The notes beneath the pieces were generated by a model. It was not told where the DNA came from. It saw nothing but the letters and a program-made list of their open reading frames with translations, and searched no databases. A DNA stretch of 64,000 nucleotides from UBA5189 sp040389445. GTDB lineage: Bacteria; Chloroflexota; Limnocylindria; Limnocylindrales; CSP1-4. Of this stretch, positions 1-7,673 are shown one piece after another. Both the position numbers and the translations under genes were made by a program. The stretch covers positions 28,512-92,511 of the forward strand of contig JAZJZX010000006.1 of assembly GCA_040389445.1 (NCBI GenBank), in the 5' to 3' direction. The first letter of the stretch is position 1. Each line of letters begins with the position of its first letter.

Positions 1-77
1 CCCGAACGCGGGTGCGGCTCATTTCGCCGTCACTCGTGCCAGCACTGCCGTGCCCAGCAGGAGGAGGAGTGGTATCG

Positions 78-356
78 ATGGTCGCGCGCCCCATGCCCAA
101 GGGAGCGCCGTCCGAGGAGGCGGTCGAATTCATCCGGTTCTGCTACCAGCGCAAGAAGGTCGGCTGGCCGGAGCTGTATGACGAGATGTGCGGCGTGGCC
201 GGTCGGGGGTTGTTCCGCGGATGGGGCGCCGAAGAACTCAGCGCCAACGGGATCGGGCTCTCGCTGTTCGAGTTGCCGGCCCTCGCCGCGCTGGTGAACG
301 AGGTGGTGACCGAGGATCGCGGGCGCCTCCGGGTGAGAATCGCCGCCGAGGTCTGA
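78..356 (+). CDS. Small uncharacterised protein, 92 aa
   Basis: I do not recognise this protein. The reading frame is open upstream, but the ATG at 78 is chosen because a strong GAGGAGGAG ribosome-binding site lies at 61-69. The product is soluble with no membrane segment or signal peptide. It has a basic, aromatic middle part (a FCYQRKK stretch) followed by a hydrophobic helix-like region rich in Leu and Ala (SLFELPALAALV). It is convergent with, and only 2 bp from, the next gene. Without a family assignment I give no function; it is supported mainly by the ribosome-binding site and coding-like composition. Confidence 0.55.
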   Translation: MVARPMPKGAPSEEAVEFIRFCYQRKKVGWPELYDEMCGVAGRGLFRGWGAEELSANGIGLSLFELPALAALVNEVVTEDRGRLRVRIAAEV

Positions 357-358
357 GG

Positions 359-586
359 TCAGGCGCGAATGCGCCGCCTCGCCATCTCGCTCTCGATCTG
401 TCGCTCGGCCTCGACATAGCGGTCGATCTGCTCGCGGAGCTGGTTGGCCTCCGGCACGTACAGATGGACCTGCTGCTGCAGGATGTAGCTCAGTCGCCGG
501 CTCGTCATCCGAACATGGTCGAGGTTCTTCATCAGGACCAGCGGATCCATCGACGCGAGATCCGACGGGTGGTACATCTGCTGCAT
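359..586 (-). CDS. Small uncharacterised helical protein, 75 aa
   Basis: Unrecognised small protein, probably cytoplasmic. The sequence is strongly helical, with a central heptad-like stretch (ANQLREQIDRYVEAERQIES) and a basic C-terminus (ARRRIRA), so a short coiled coil that dimerises or binds nucleic acid is possible, but this is inference. The ATG at 586 is supported by a TAGAAT hexamer ending 6 nt upstream, the leaderless promoter pattern seen across this window. It is convergent with the gene at 78-356. A start at the fourth codon, also ATG, cannot be excluded. Confidence 0.5.
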   Translation of the reverse strand: MQQMYHPSDLASMDPLVLMKNLDHVRMTSRRLSYILQQQVHLYVPEANQLREQIDRYVEAERQIESEMARRRIRA

Positions 587-592
587 GAGCGC

Positions 593-598
593 ATTCTA
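593..598 (-). promoter_or_regulatory. Predicted -10 element (TAGAAT) for the 75-aa gene
   Basis: On the minus strand TAGAAT is followed by exactly 6 nt and then the ATG at 586, predicting a leaderless mRNA. No clear -35 box is visible. Confidence 0.45.
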
Positions 599-655
599 GC
601 GGCGCTCGCGACGACGGCGGTCGTCGTGGCGGCGGCGGGGGCCGTTGTCGCGGCG

Positions 656-700
656 CCGGCCTGCACGAAGCCGGCCTGCACGAAGCCGGCCTGCACGAAG
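656..700. repeat. Tandem repeat, 3 x 15 bp
   Basis: Three perfect copies of CCGGCCTGCACGAAG lie immediately 3' of the methyltransferase stop codon, followed by a partial fourth. The unit length is a multiple of three but no convincing gene spans it. Confidence 0.85.
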
Positions 701-705
701 CCGGC

Positions 706-2058
706 CTAAAGCGCCCTCAATCGGGGCGGCCACGTCCAATCCACCGGGACCGTCGCACCGCTGAGCGCCCGCCGCCGGCCGAGCTCGGTCGCACCGATGA
801 CGAGGATGCGATCCAGCTGGGTCGCGCGACCCGCCTCGGCGCCCCACAACTTGGTCATCTTCCGAACCGCGTGGACCTCGTCCAGGGCAACACCGGCGAG
901 TTTGTAACCCTCGGGGGCGGCCGCTTCCGCCCAGACCTGCTCGGCCAGCCCGAAGCCACTCTTGATCGCGCGACCTCGATCAGTGGCCACGTCGCCGATC
1001 ACGAGGGCCAGAACCGCGTCGTCGGTGAGGGCAGGCCGGAGGCCGTGGAGCACTTCGCGCAGGAACACGAGGTACGGCGCGCGGTGATGAGCATCATCCA
1101 GCGTCGCGTCGATGGCGCGTGCGTCAAAGCCGAGGAACCAGGTCCGGAGCCAGTTGTAGTAACCGTACTTGACGACACGAAGATAGGGTGGCGAGGTCAC
1201 GACGAGCCGGACCCGATCCGGCAGTCCACGCGCCCGGAGGGCCGCCGCGGCTCGGCGGCCGGTGTCTCGCGCATCGCCGAGCATCGCGATCCCTGGTGAT
1301 CCGGGCGGCGGCGCCTTGAACAGACGATCGAGTTTCGCGCCGAGGCCCGCGAAGACGTCCCGCGCCGGCGACTTGAAATCCGTGCGCGCAGCAAAATCGC
1401 GGACATAACGTGGCGCCATGCTGAACGTGTTGGGCATCAATTCGGACAGGTACGAGGCGCTCTTGCCGTGGAGGATGCCGGTGATCGCTGCGGCCAGGAA
1501 GCGGTCGACGCGATCGTCCAGATCGAGCGCATCCCGAACGTACAGCAGCTGCCCGAACGTGGATGGGTGGAAGGCAATGGCCACCTCCGCGGGCACGGGC
1601 TGGGGTCCGCCGTGCTCCGGATCTGCCTGGATCGCGGATGCCATCGCGAGGTAGCGAGGGGCTGCCGCGGGCCATGCCAGGCGCAGCCGGGCGAGACGCG
1701 TGCGTGCCTCGGCCGCGGTCGCCGGCTCGACCTTGGATGCGGTCAGGAGGTGGGCGAACGGGTTGAGGTCGTTGCCGACCCCGATGCGGCCCTCGGCGCT
1801 CGCCTGCAGCGGCACGGTTCCGCGGCCCGCGAAGGGATCGAGGACCACGTCGCCGGGCCGGCTGTACCTGGCGATGAAGGCATGCGTCAACGCCGCGGGG
1901 AAACTCGCGAGGTACGAGCACATCGGGTGGAATGGGTGCCCCCACAGCCGCTGCTGCGCCTTCCATTCGGGCTCGATCCCGAGGCGCGGCAGTTCGGTGG
2001 CCAGCTCGAGCGCGAGCTGGTTCGGCAGGGCGCTCTGCGCGCCCGAAGTGGCGGCCAT
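706..2058 (-). CDS. DNA methyltransferase (N4-cytosine/N6-adenine type)
   Basis: Predicted to transfer a methyl group from S-adenosylmethionine to an exocyclic amine in DNA. SAM-binding motif I is DPFAGRGT at residues 74-81 and the acidic motif II is GNDLNP at 95-100. The catalytic motif IV is TSPPY at 288-292. SPPY, rather than DPPY, is more usual in N4-cytosine enzymes. The order (SAM site first, catalytic motif later) differs from the beta class. The long central stretch probably holds target recognition. No restriction endonuclease lies beside it, so it looks like an orphan methylase. Length 450 aa is normal. The start is uncertain because no ribosome-binding site is obvious. Confidence 0.85.
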   Translation of the reverse strand: MAATSGAQSALPNQLALELATELPRLGIEPEWKAQQRLWGHPFHPMCSYLASFPAALTHAFIARYSRPGDVVLDPFAGRGTVPLQASAEGRIGVGNDLNPFAHLLTASKVEPATAAEARTRLARLRLAWPAAAPRYLAMASAIQADPEHGGPQPVPAEVAIAFHPSTFGQLLYVRDALDLDDRVDRFLAAAITGILHGKSASYLSELMPNTFSMAPRYVRDFAARTDFKSPARDVFAGLGAKLDRLFKAPPPGSPGIAMLGDARDTGRRAAAALRARGLPDRVRLVVTSPPYLRVVKYGYYNWLRTWFLGFDARAIDATLDDAHHRAPYLVFLREVLHGLRPALTDDAVLALVIGDVATDRGRAIKSGFGLAEQVWAEAAAPEGYKLAGVALDEVHAVRKMTKLWGAEAGRATQLDRILVIGATELGRRRALSGATVPVDWTWPPRLRAL

Positions 2059-2183
2059 CTGGCGGTCTGGGCTCCCGTCACCCGCCGACGCAATCCCGGT
2101 GCGCCCGTCGGGCCGGTGACGATAGCCGTCGCATCCCCCCGGCTGTCAATAGGTCGAACGGCGCACCCGCCATGACCTGATGC

Positions 2184-3485
2184 TCAGTTGAGCTTGGCCA
2201 GGATCTCGTCGAGCGTCTCGATGGTGCGATCGATGTCGGCGACCTCGATCACGAGGGGCGGCTTGATCTTGATGACGTCATGCGCCGGGCCGTCGATGCT
2301 CAGCAGAATGCCGCGCTTGACCGCGCCCTCGACGAGGACGGTTGCCAGCTCTGGGGCTGGTTCGCGGGTCTCCCGATCGCGGACGAGGACGATGCCGAGG
2401 TAGAGCCCGAGGCCTCGGACGTCGCCGATGTGCTCATGGCGCGCCGCCAGCTCCCGGAGGCCAGCGAGGAAGCGCGCCCCGAGAGCGGTAGCTCGTTCGC
2501 GAAGGTGCTCGTCCTCGATGACGTCCAGCACCGCGAGGCCGACGGCCGCCGAGACGGGATTGCCGCCGAAGGTATTGAAGTACTCCATGCCGTTGGCAAA
2601 CGCGTCGGCGACGGCCCGCGTCGTGACCACGGCCCCGAGGGGGTGGCCGTTGCCAAGCGGCTTGCCCATCGTGACGATGTCGGGCATCGCGCCGTCCACC
2701 TCGAATGCCCACCAGTGGCTGCCGACGCGCCCGAGGCCCACCTGTACCTCGTCCGCGATCGCGAGCGCCCCGGCGCGACGAGCGGCCACATAGGCAGCGG
2801 ACAAGAACCCGCGTGGGGGGATCACCTGGCCCGCGGTCCCGGGCGCCGATTCGGCGATGAAGGTCCCGACGGGGTGGCCGGCACCTGCGGCCTCCGCCAG
2901 CACCGCTTCGACGTCCGCGACATAGGCGGCCGCGACGGCGGCCTCCGTTCCGGCCGCGGCGTGTCGCCCGCGATACGGATCGGGGAGCGGGGCGACATGG
3001 GTCGTGGCCGGCCGTCCCGGTCCACCGGGCCCGTCGAACTTGTAGGGGCTGATCTCGACGAGGCCGGAGGTATTGCCGTGGTAGCTCGCTTCGAGCACCG
3101 CGAGGTCCCGCCGACCGGTCGCGGCGCGGGCCATGCGGAGCGCCAATTCATTGGCCTCGCTCCCCGAGTTCACCAGGTGGACGACCTCGAGCCGGTCCGG
3201 AAGCGTCGCGACGAGGCGGTCGGCGTAGTCGAGGATGAGCGGATGGAGGTACCGGGTGTTCGTCTCGAGGATCGCCTTCTGCCGGGCGGCCGCCTCGACG
3301 ACTCGCGGATGAGCGTGTCCCACGTGGGCCACGTTGTTCACGAGGTCCAGGTACGGGCGATCGTCGGCGTCGTACAGGTACGCCCCCCGACCGCGCACGA
3401 TGGTCAGCGGCTCGCGGTAACTGAGCGACAACTCGCTCCCAAGCCGCTGCCGGCGACGGGTCAGGAGGTCGCCGGTGTCGGTCAT
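2184..3485 (-). CDS. Class III PLP enzyme, phospho-lyase-like (AGXT2L family)
   Basis: Fold type I PLP enzyme of 433 aa. The phosphate loop is NSGSEANE near 106-113, the pyridine-binding Asp is D245 in ADEVQVG, and the Schiff-base lysine is K275 in MGKPLGNG. The N-terminal signature NNVAHVGHAHP and the NTRYLH segment resemble the human ETNPPL/PHYKPL branch, which eliminates phosphate and ammonia from phosphoethanolamine or 5-phosphohydroxylysine instead of transaminating. The start at 3485 overlaps the kinase stop by 4 bp (ATGA), so the two are co-translated; the frame extends further upstream but into the kinase. The substrate is not shown by sequence; an ordinary omega-aminotransferase is the alternative. 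Confidence 0.8.
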   Translation of the reverse strand: MTDTGDLLTRRRQRLGSELSLSYREPLTIVRGRGAYLYDADDRPYLDLVNNVAHVGHAHPRVVEAAARQKAILETNTRYLHPLILDYADRLVATLPDRLEVVHLVNSGSEANELALRMARAATGRRDLAVLEASYHGNTSGLVEISPYKFDGPGGPGRPATTHVAPLPDPYRGRHAAAGTEAAVAAAYVADVEAVLAEAAGAGHPVGTFIAESAPGTAGQVIPPRGFLSAAYVAARRAGALAIADEVQVGLGRVGSHWWAFEVDGAMPDIVTMGKPLGNGHPLGAVVTTRAVADAFANGMEYFNTFGGNPVSAAVGLAVLDVIEDEHLRERATALGARFLAGLRELAARHEHIGDVRGLGLYLGIVLVRDRETREPAPELATVLVEGAVKRGILLSIDGPAHDVIKIKPPLVIEVADIDRTIETLDEILAKLN

Positions 3486-4507
3486 CGTGCTGCCCCTTCG
3501 TGCGCAGCGATCCGGAGTTCCGACGGCGCCATCGCATGGAGGCGTTCGAGCAGGTCCCACGCCGGCGCCTCGGAGACGCAGAGGTACGGATCGTCGGACA
3601 GCCGGCCCTGCTGCGCGGACATGGCCACGCTCGCAGCGAGGCGGGCAATCGCGAGTGCCGGCAGTGCGTCTACCTCGTCGGCCGTGAGCGGACACTCGGC
3701 CACGAAGCCCCGGATGATGGCCTTCATCACGCTTAGCGGCTCGTCGCGGCCGAGCATCGAGTAGGCACAGGCGACGGCCGCCTCGTGGGCGGTGATCGAG
3801 TGGATCATGTCGCCGAAGTCGAGGAGCCCGACGACTCGACGCCCGTCGTCGCTGACGAGGATGTTGTGGTCGTTCGCGTCGTTCTGGATCACGCTGCGCC
3901 GGAGGGTCGAGAGACGCGGCGCGAGGTCGCCCTGGAGCCGATCCAGCACGGAGGCGAGGAGGCTCCGCCGACCGTCGTCATCGATCATCTCGAGGGCGTC
4001 GCCGACCACCGCGCCCGCACGTAATACGTCCCAAGGGAAGTCCCGATGAGCCGCCGGATGATCGAAGTCGAGCAGCGCGGTTGCGGTCCTGCCCATCACG
4101 GCGCCGAGATCGGACCACAGGTCCGTCGTTGGGGCTTCGACGGACGCCAGCGTCCTCCCGGGCAGCCAAGTGAGGACGCGGGCGAGCGGCGGACCTGGGT
4201 CGCCGAGCGGGATGAGATCGTGCCCGTCGATCGCGTTCACGACCCGCTGAACCGGCACGCCCGCGTTCGAAAGCCGCGTCATCGCCAGGTCCTGGCAGGC
4301 GAGGAAACCAGCGGCTTCATCGAGGTTCGCGATCTTGAGGACGTGCGTCGGCGTCCCGTCCATGCTGCGCACCAGCAGGTTCCGATCGCGCTCGCTCGGC
4401 AGGTCCTCGAGAGCGCCGTCGAGGCCCCACCATCGACGCAGCGCGATCGCGGCGTCGGCGACCGAAATATCGGGTCGTGAGGCTATCCAGGAGGCTGACG
4501 TCGGCAT
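3482..4507 (-). CDS. APH-fold small-molecule kinase, hydroxylysine-kinase-like
   Basis: Aminoglycoside-phosphotransferase-fold kinase of 341 aa. The ATP lysine is probably K58 (HVLKIAN). The catalytic loop is NDANDHN at 209-215, with D210 as likely base, and the metal-binding DFGD is at 230-233. Pairing of this kinase type with an AGXT2L-like PLP enzyme is established for hydroxylysine breakdown (HYKK with PHYKPL) and occurs as fusions in bacteria. Here the two genes overlap by 4 bp. I infer that the kinase phosphorylates an amino alcohol (hydroxylysine, ethanolamine or similar) and the neighbour removes phosphate and ammonia. Antibiotic resistance is unlikely. The start is supported by a TACGCT hexamer 6 nt upstream. 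Confidence 0.8.
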   Translation of the reverse strand: MPTSASWIASRPDISVADAAIALRRWWGLDGALEDLPSERDRNLLVRSMDGTPTHVLKIANLDEAAGFLACQDLAMTRLSNAGVPVQRVVNAIDGHDLIPLGDPGPPLARVLTWLPGRTLASVEAPTTDLWSDLGAVMGRTATALLDFDHPAAHRDFPWDVLRAGAVVGDALEMIDDDGRRSLLASVLDRLQGDLAPRLSTLRRSVIQNDANDHNILVSDDGRRVVGLLDFGDMIHSITAHEAAVACAYSMLGRDEPLSVMKAIIRGFVAECPLTADEVDALPALAIARLAASVAMSAQQGRLSDDPYLCVSEAPAWDLLERLHAMAPSELRIAAHEGAAR

Positions 4508-4513
4508 CGGCCT

Positions 4514-4519
4514 AGCGTA
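4514..4519 (-). promoter_or_regulatory. Predicted -10 element (TACGCT) for the kinase/PLP operon
   Basis: TACGCT on the minus strand is followed by 6 nt and the ATG at 4507, predicting a leaderless transcript for the kinase and PLP enzyme genes. Confidence 0.45.
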
Positions 4520-4538
4520 GCGTGCGTGAGCCCTGCGG

Positions 4539-4544
4539 TAGAGT
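4539..4544 (+). promoter_or_regulatory. Predicted -10 element (TAGAGT) for tRNA-Arg
   Basis: TAGAGT ends 7 nt before the first base of the mature tRNA, a spacing suited to transcription starting at or next to the tRNA 5' end. It anchors the hexamer pattern independently of start codons. Confidence 0.45.
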
Positions 4545-4551
4545 TGAGCCA

Positions 4552-4627
4552 GTCCCCGTAGCTCAGTGGACAGAGCAGCCGCCTTCTAAGCGGAAGGTCG
4601 CAGGTTCGAATCCTGCCGGGGGCGCCA
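4552..4627 (+). tRNA. tRNA-Arg (anticodon TCT)
   Basis: A complete cloverleaf can be drawn. The acceptor GTCCCCG pairs with CGGGGGC, with one G-U pair at position 2. The D arm contains TAGCTCAGTGGACAGAGC. The anticodon stem CCGCC/GGCGG-type helix encloses CTTCTAA with anticodon TCT. The T arm contains GGTTCGAATCC. The CCA end is genome-encoded at 4625-4627. It reads AGA codons, which are rare in this GC-rich window. No integrase or attachment-site duplication is seen next to it. Confidence 0.95.
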
Positions 4628-4712
4628 CATCGCGGTTCCGAACTCAGAGAGTAACCAACCCACCGAGGCCGTCGCGCGCCGGCCTGCGCTTGTCGGATCA
4701 TGAGGCGTCGTG

Positions 4713-5189
4713 ATGTTCAAGCCGATGCAGACCTCCGGACTCGTGCGGATTGCGACCGTGGTCGCGCTCGCGATCGTTGTTGCCGGGTGTAGCCCGGACA
4801 CTCCGACACCGGCTTTTCGCCCGAGCCCGACACCCGGCCCACCGACGATCCGTGACTCCGCTCTCAAGTGGCAGTTCGAAGGCAGTCGGCTGACGCTTCA
4901 AGTCATCGTGGATCCGAAGGACAGCGCTACCGACGTCGTATTCGAGTACGGCTCAGGGTCGACCTTCGAAGAGACGCCAGTCTTCGATCAGACGCTCGTC
5001 ATGGCCGAGGGAATGATCGATCCGGGGCAGGTCTCGGCAACAACCGGTGCGTTGCCGGCCGACTGGTGGTTCTGTGGGCAAGTCACCGCCACGAATGCGT
5101 TCGGCTCCGTCTCTAGGGATGTCGGCTGTGACCCGCGGCTCATCCGGCCCACAGACACTTCGAAACCGAGCGCCCCGCCGTCGGGCTGA
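4713..5189 (+). CDS. Putative lipoprotein of unknown function, 158 aa
   Basis: Secreted lipoprotein. A basic N-terminus and hydrophobic stretch (IATVVALAIVVAG) end at a lipobox VAGC, with the lipidated cysteine at residue 26, followed by a Pro/Thr-rich tether. The mature part has a fibronectin-like look: alternating beta-type segments and a late WWFCGQVTATN stretch with two further cysteines that may form a disulfide. No family is recognised. The ATG at 4713 is preceded by an in-frame GTG at 4710, so the start may be one codon earlier. It stands alone between the tRNA and the next membrane protein. Confidence 0.7.
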   Translation: MFKPMQTSGLVRIATVVALAIVVAGCSPDTPTPAFRPSPTPGPPTIRDSALKWQFEGSRLTLQVIVDPKDSATDVVFEYGSGSTFEETPVFDQTLVMAEGMIDPGQVSATTGALPADWWFCGQVTATNAFGSVSRDVGCDPRLIRPTDTSKPSAPPSG

Positions 5190-5362
5190 TCCACATCGTC
5201 CGAAGCTCCCGACGCGCCCTCAGACGCCCAGTGGCAGAGCGCATGGGGCGGGTAGCTACGCGACTCCACGATCGAGTAGGTCGCGGGTGAGCGTGGCGCG
5301 GTAGGCTCTCAGGGGCGACCCTGTGCCGGGCGGTCCGGCCGGGTCGTGGGGAGGGAGGATCC

Positions 5363-5863
5363 ATGAACAGGCTCGCCCGGGAACACGGTCTCGGCATCGC
5401 GATCGTGGTCGGACTCGCCCTCCTCGCCGCGGGGCTCTACTGGCAGCGGCTCGACGCCCTGATCCCGGGGATCGCCCTGACGCTGATCGGCGTCGTGGCG
5501 AAGCCCATTGAAGAGTTCACCCTGAACCGCTCGGGCTTGACGCTGAAGTGGCAGCGGGAGGCGGCCGAGAAGATCGTCGAGAGGGTCGGGAGCTTCAGGG
5601 CTACCGGGAGCAGGACCGTGACTGTCGGGGCGACCGCCGGGCACGCAGCCGGGACGGGTCAGGCGCACGACGCAACCGTCCGGACCGTCTCAGGTCAGTC
5701 GGCCGCCGAGATTACTCGCCCGCAGACGCCGGACGAGTTCGCCGAGTCGGTCGTCAAGGCGATCGAGCCGATCATCATTCGGCCGGATCCCGTGAAGCTA
5801 GAGCTTCGGACTTCCGCCCCCGACGTCCGTGTCGGTCCGCCTGCGTCCGATCCGAGCGACTAA
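5363..5863 (+). CDS. Small membrane protein of unknown function, 166 aa
   Basis: Two adjacent membrane segments at about residues 10-27 (LGIAIVVGLALLAAGLY) and 33-46 (ALIPGIALTLIGVVA) are followed by a cytoplasmic-type soluble tail with a helix rich in Lys, Arg and Glu (LKWQREAAEKIVERV). The rest of the tail is Gly/Ala/Thr-rich and then more structured near residues 120-150. No family is recognised. The ATG is well supported by a GGGAGGGAGG ribosome-binding site about 10 nt upstream. A TAGGCT hexamer at 5302-5307 could give a leadered mRNA. It is convergent with the MFS gene. Confidence 0.7.
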   Translation: MNRLAREHGLGIAIVVGLALLAAGLYWQRLDALIPGIALTLIGVVAKPIEEFTLNRSGLTLKWQREAAEKIVERVGSFRATGSRTVTVGATAGHAAGTGQAHDATVRTVSGQSAAEITRPQTPDEFAESVVKAIEPIIIRPDPVKLELRTSAPDVRVGPPASDPSD

Positions 5864-5906
5864 CTGTGCCTCGAAACGCTCATGTTCTGAGCGTGTGACA
5901 AGGCGC

Positions 5907-7181
5907 TCACCCGGATCCTGAGTCGCGTGGGATGAGCCGCCAGGCCATGAGCGTGCCCGCGGCGGCGGCCACGACGCCGACGACGATGGCCAGTTCGATC
6001 GAGACGGTCGACAGCAGGCCGGCAATTGCTGCGCCGATCGGCCAGCCGGCAAAGTTGAAGGCCATCGAAATAGCGAAGGCGCGACCCATCCAGGCGGTAT
6101 CCGTCCGACGCTGCCGGAGCGTGAACATCGCGACATCCATCGGGCCGTTGAGCAGGCCGATGAGCGCCATCGACAGCAGGATCGGGCCCAGCCCGGGGAT
6201 CAGGAGGATCGCGAAGGCCGGCACGAACCCGATCATCGGACCCGCGAAGAGGCGCGCCTCGCGGCCGCGCATGTCCATGCGGCCTGCCCACAACCCTGCG
6301 CCAACGCCGACGACGCCCTGGAGGGCGAATACGAGACCGACTGCCGTCTCGCCGAGGTGCAGTCGATTAAGGACGAGGAGGGGCACCACGATCGAGACCA
6401 TGCCGCCGCCGATGTTGAGGGTCGTGATGGACAGCCCGATTGTGCGGAGCGTCCGATTTCGCCACGTGTACTGGAGCCCGTGCCACGAATCCAGCAGCAG
6501 GCCACCGCTCGTCGTGACCTCCGTCGCCGGTTCCGGGACCGGTGCGAGCACGACCACCGAGATCCCGAGGACCGCGGCGATCGACATGAGCGCCGCCGGC
6601 CCGCCGACGGTCCCAACCATGAGCGCGGCGAGGGGCGGCCCGATGATCGTGGCAACGACGTAACCGTTCGAATCGACGGCATTAACGCGCTCCCACAGGT
6701 TCGGCGGAACCATCAACGGGAAGAGTGTCCGCATGCCAGTCGCACCGAGCGGTCCGGTGAGGGACGAAATCGCCGCGATAACGATCAGCAACTCAGCTGG
6801 CAATCGATCGGCGTACGCCAGGATGGCGATCAGGGCCAGGGACGCTACCCCGATGATCAGGTCGAGCCGGATCAGTCGAGTGCGGCCGTGCCTATCAAGC
6901 AGCGCGCCGCCGATGGGGCTGATCAGGAGGCCCGGCATCAGGCTCGCGAACGTCACCAATCCGGCCAGGGCCGGTGACCCGTAGCGGGTGAGGCTGAACA
7001 GTACGAGCGCGACCCCGATCATCGATTGGCAGATCCGGACGAGCTGCATCCCGAGGAGGGCCCGGCCAAGGAACGGGACGTTCATGAGGGCCCGGTACGA
7101 GGGTGGGGTCGGCGGCTGCGTGTTGCGCGCAAGCACCGATTCCGGGGCGAGGTCGGCTGGCGTCATTCCCTGTCTCGGCAT
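5907..7181 (-). CDS. MFS transporter (MFS_3/enterobactin-exporter-like)
   Basis: Major facilitator superfamily permease of 424 aa, about twelve hydrophobic helices, inner membrane. The first helices contain LVRICQSMIGVALVLFSL. The cytoplasmic loop after helix 2 carries the family A-like motif GGALLDRHGRTRLI, and the second half repeats the pattern with WAGRMDMRGREAR. The substrate is unknown; this branch usually exports drugs, siderophores or other small molecules. It is a single-gene unit, convergent with the small membrane protein. The start at 7181 is supported by a TAGCAT hexamer 6 nt upstream. An unstructured 30-residue N-terminal tail precedes helix 1. Confidence 0.85.
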   Translation of the reverse strand: MPRQGMTPADLAPESVLARNTQPPTPPSYRALMNVPFLGRALLGMQLVRICQSMIGVALVLFSLTRYGSPALAGLVTFASLMPGLLISPIGGALLDRHGRTRLIRLDLIIGVASLALIAILAYADRLPAELLIVIAAISSLTGPLGATGMRTLFPLMVPPNLWERVNAVDSNGYVVATIIGPPLAALMVGTVGGPAALMSIAAVLGISVVVLAPVPEPATEVTTSGGLLLDSWHGLQYTWRNRTLRTIGLSITTLNIGGGMVSIVVPLLVLNRLHLGETAVGLVFALQGVVGVGAGLWAGRMDMRGREARLFAGPMIGFVPAFAILLIPGLGPILLSMALIGLLNGPMDVAMFTLRQRRTDTAWMGRAFAISMAFNFAGWPIGAAIAGLLSTVSIELAIVVGVVAAAAGTLMAWRLIPRDSGSG

Positions 7182-7187
7182 GGACCG

Positions 7188-7193
7188 ATGCTA
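7188..7193 (-). promoter_or_regulatory. Predicted -10 element (TAGCAT) for the MFS gene
   Basis: TAGCAT on the minus strand is followed by 6 nt and the ATG at 7181, again the leaderless arrangement. Confidence 0.45.
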
Positions 7194-7389
7194 TCGGAGC
7201 GGCCGGAAGAGGCTGCTTTCGATTCGAATCAGGGTCCCGTGGGCCATGGGTACTGACTGATCTCGAACCGAAGTACGGCTTCCCTCAACTCCCGCGAACC
7301 CCTACGTTCATGTCCACAACGAGCCGGACCGCACCCGCTCCCACTGGACGGACCCGTTCGGCGACCGATGGAATGATCGAAAGGCGACC

Positions 7390-7590
7390 ATGGCAATGGC
7401 CTCGATGGCAGTCAACGAACTTGGGCCGATGCTCACCGCCACCGAAGTCGCGGAGATGCTCCATCTCCACGTGAACACGGTGAAGCGGTTGGGCGATCGT
7501 GGCGAGCTCCCGTTCTACCGGGTATGCAAGCGCGGCGATCGTCGTTTCCGGCTCCAGGACGTCCTGCGATTCCTCCATCAGAACCGCTAG
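7390..7590 (+). CDS. Excisionase-family helix-turn-helix protein, 66 aa
   Basis: Small DNA-binding protein of the MerR-like HTH_17/excisionase fold. The signature is LTATEVAEMLHLHVNTVKRL (helix-turn-helix) followed by a wing strand with basic residues (FYRVCKRGDRRFRLQDVLRFL). Such proteins act as stand-alone regulators or recombination directionality factors. No integrase is nearby, so a regulator is more likely. The N-terminal ten residues contain three Met codons, so the exact start could be 7390, 7402 or 7405 on this strand. It lies between the MFS gene promoter and the aminotransferase terminus. Confidence 0.75.
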   Translation: MAMASMAVNELGPMLTATEVAEMLHLHVNTVKRLGDRGELPFYRVCKRGDRRFRLQDVLRFLHQNR

Positions 7591-7673
7591 ACCTGCGATC
7601 GCGGGCCTGAGCCCGCAGGCGAGTGCCGCCGGACGCGCGCCGCGAGCGGAGCGAGCTCCGCCAAACGGGGGGG

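Noticed and set aside
3482..4507. Aminoglycoside resistance kinase
   Set aside because: The overlap with an AGXT2L-like PLP enzyme and the hydroxylysine-kinase-like motifs point to catabolism instead.
4552..4627. tRNA-Arg as an integration site for a mobile island
   Set aside because: No integrase and no repeated 3' tRNA end was found downstream; the neighbouring genes look native.
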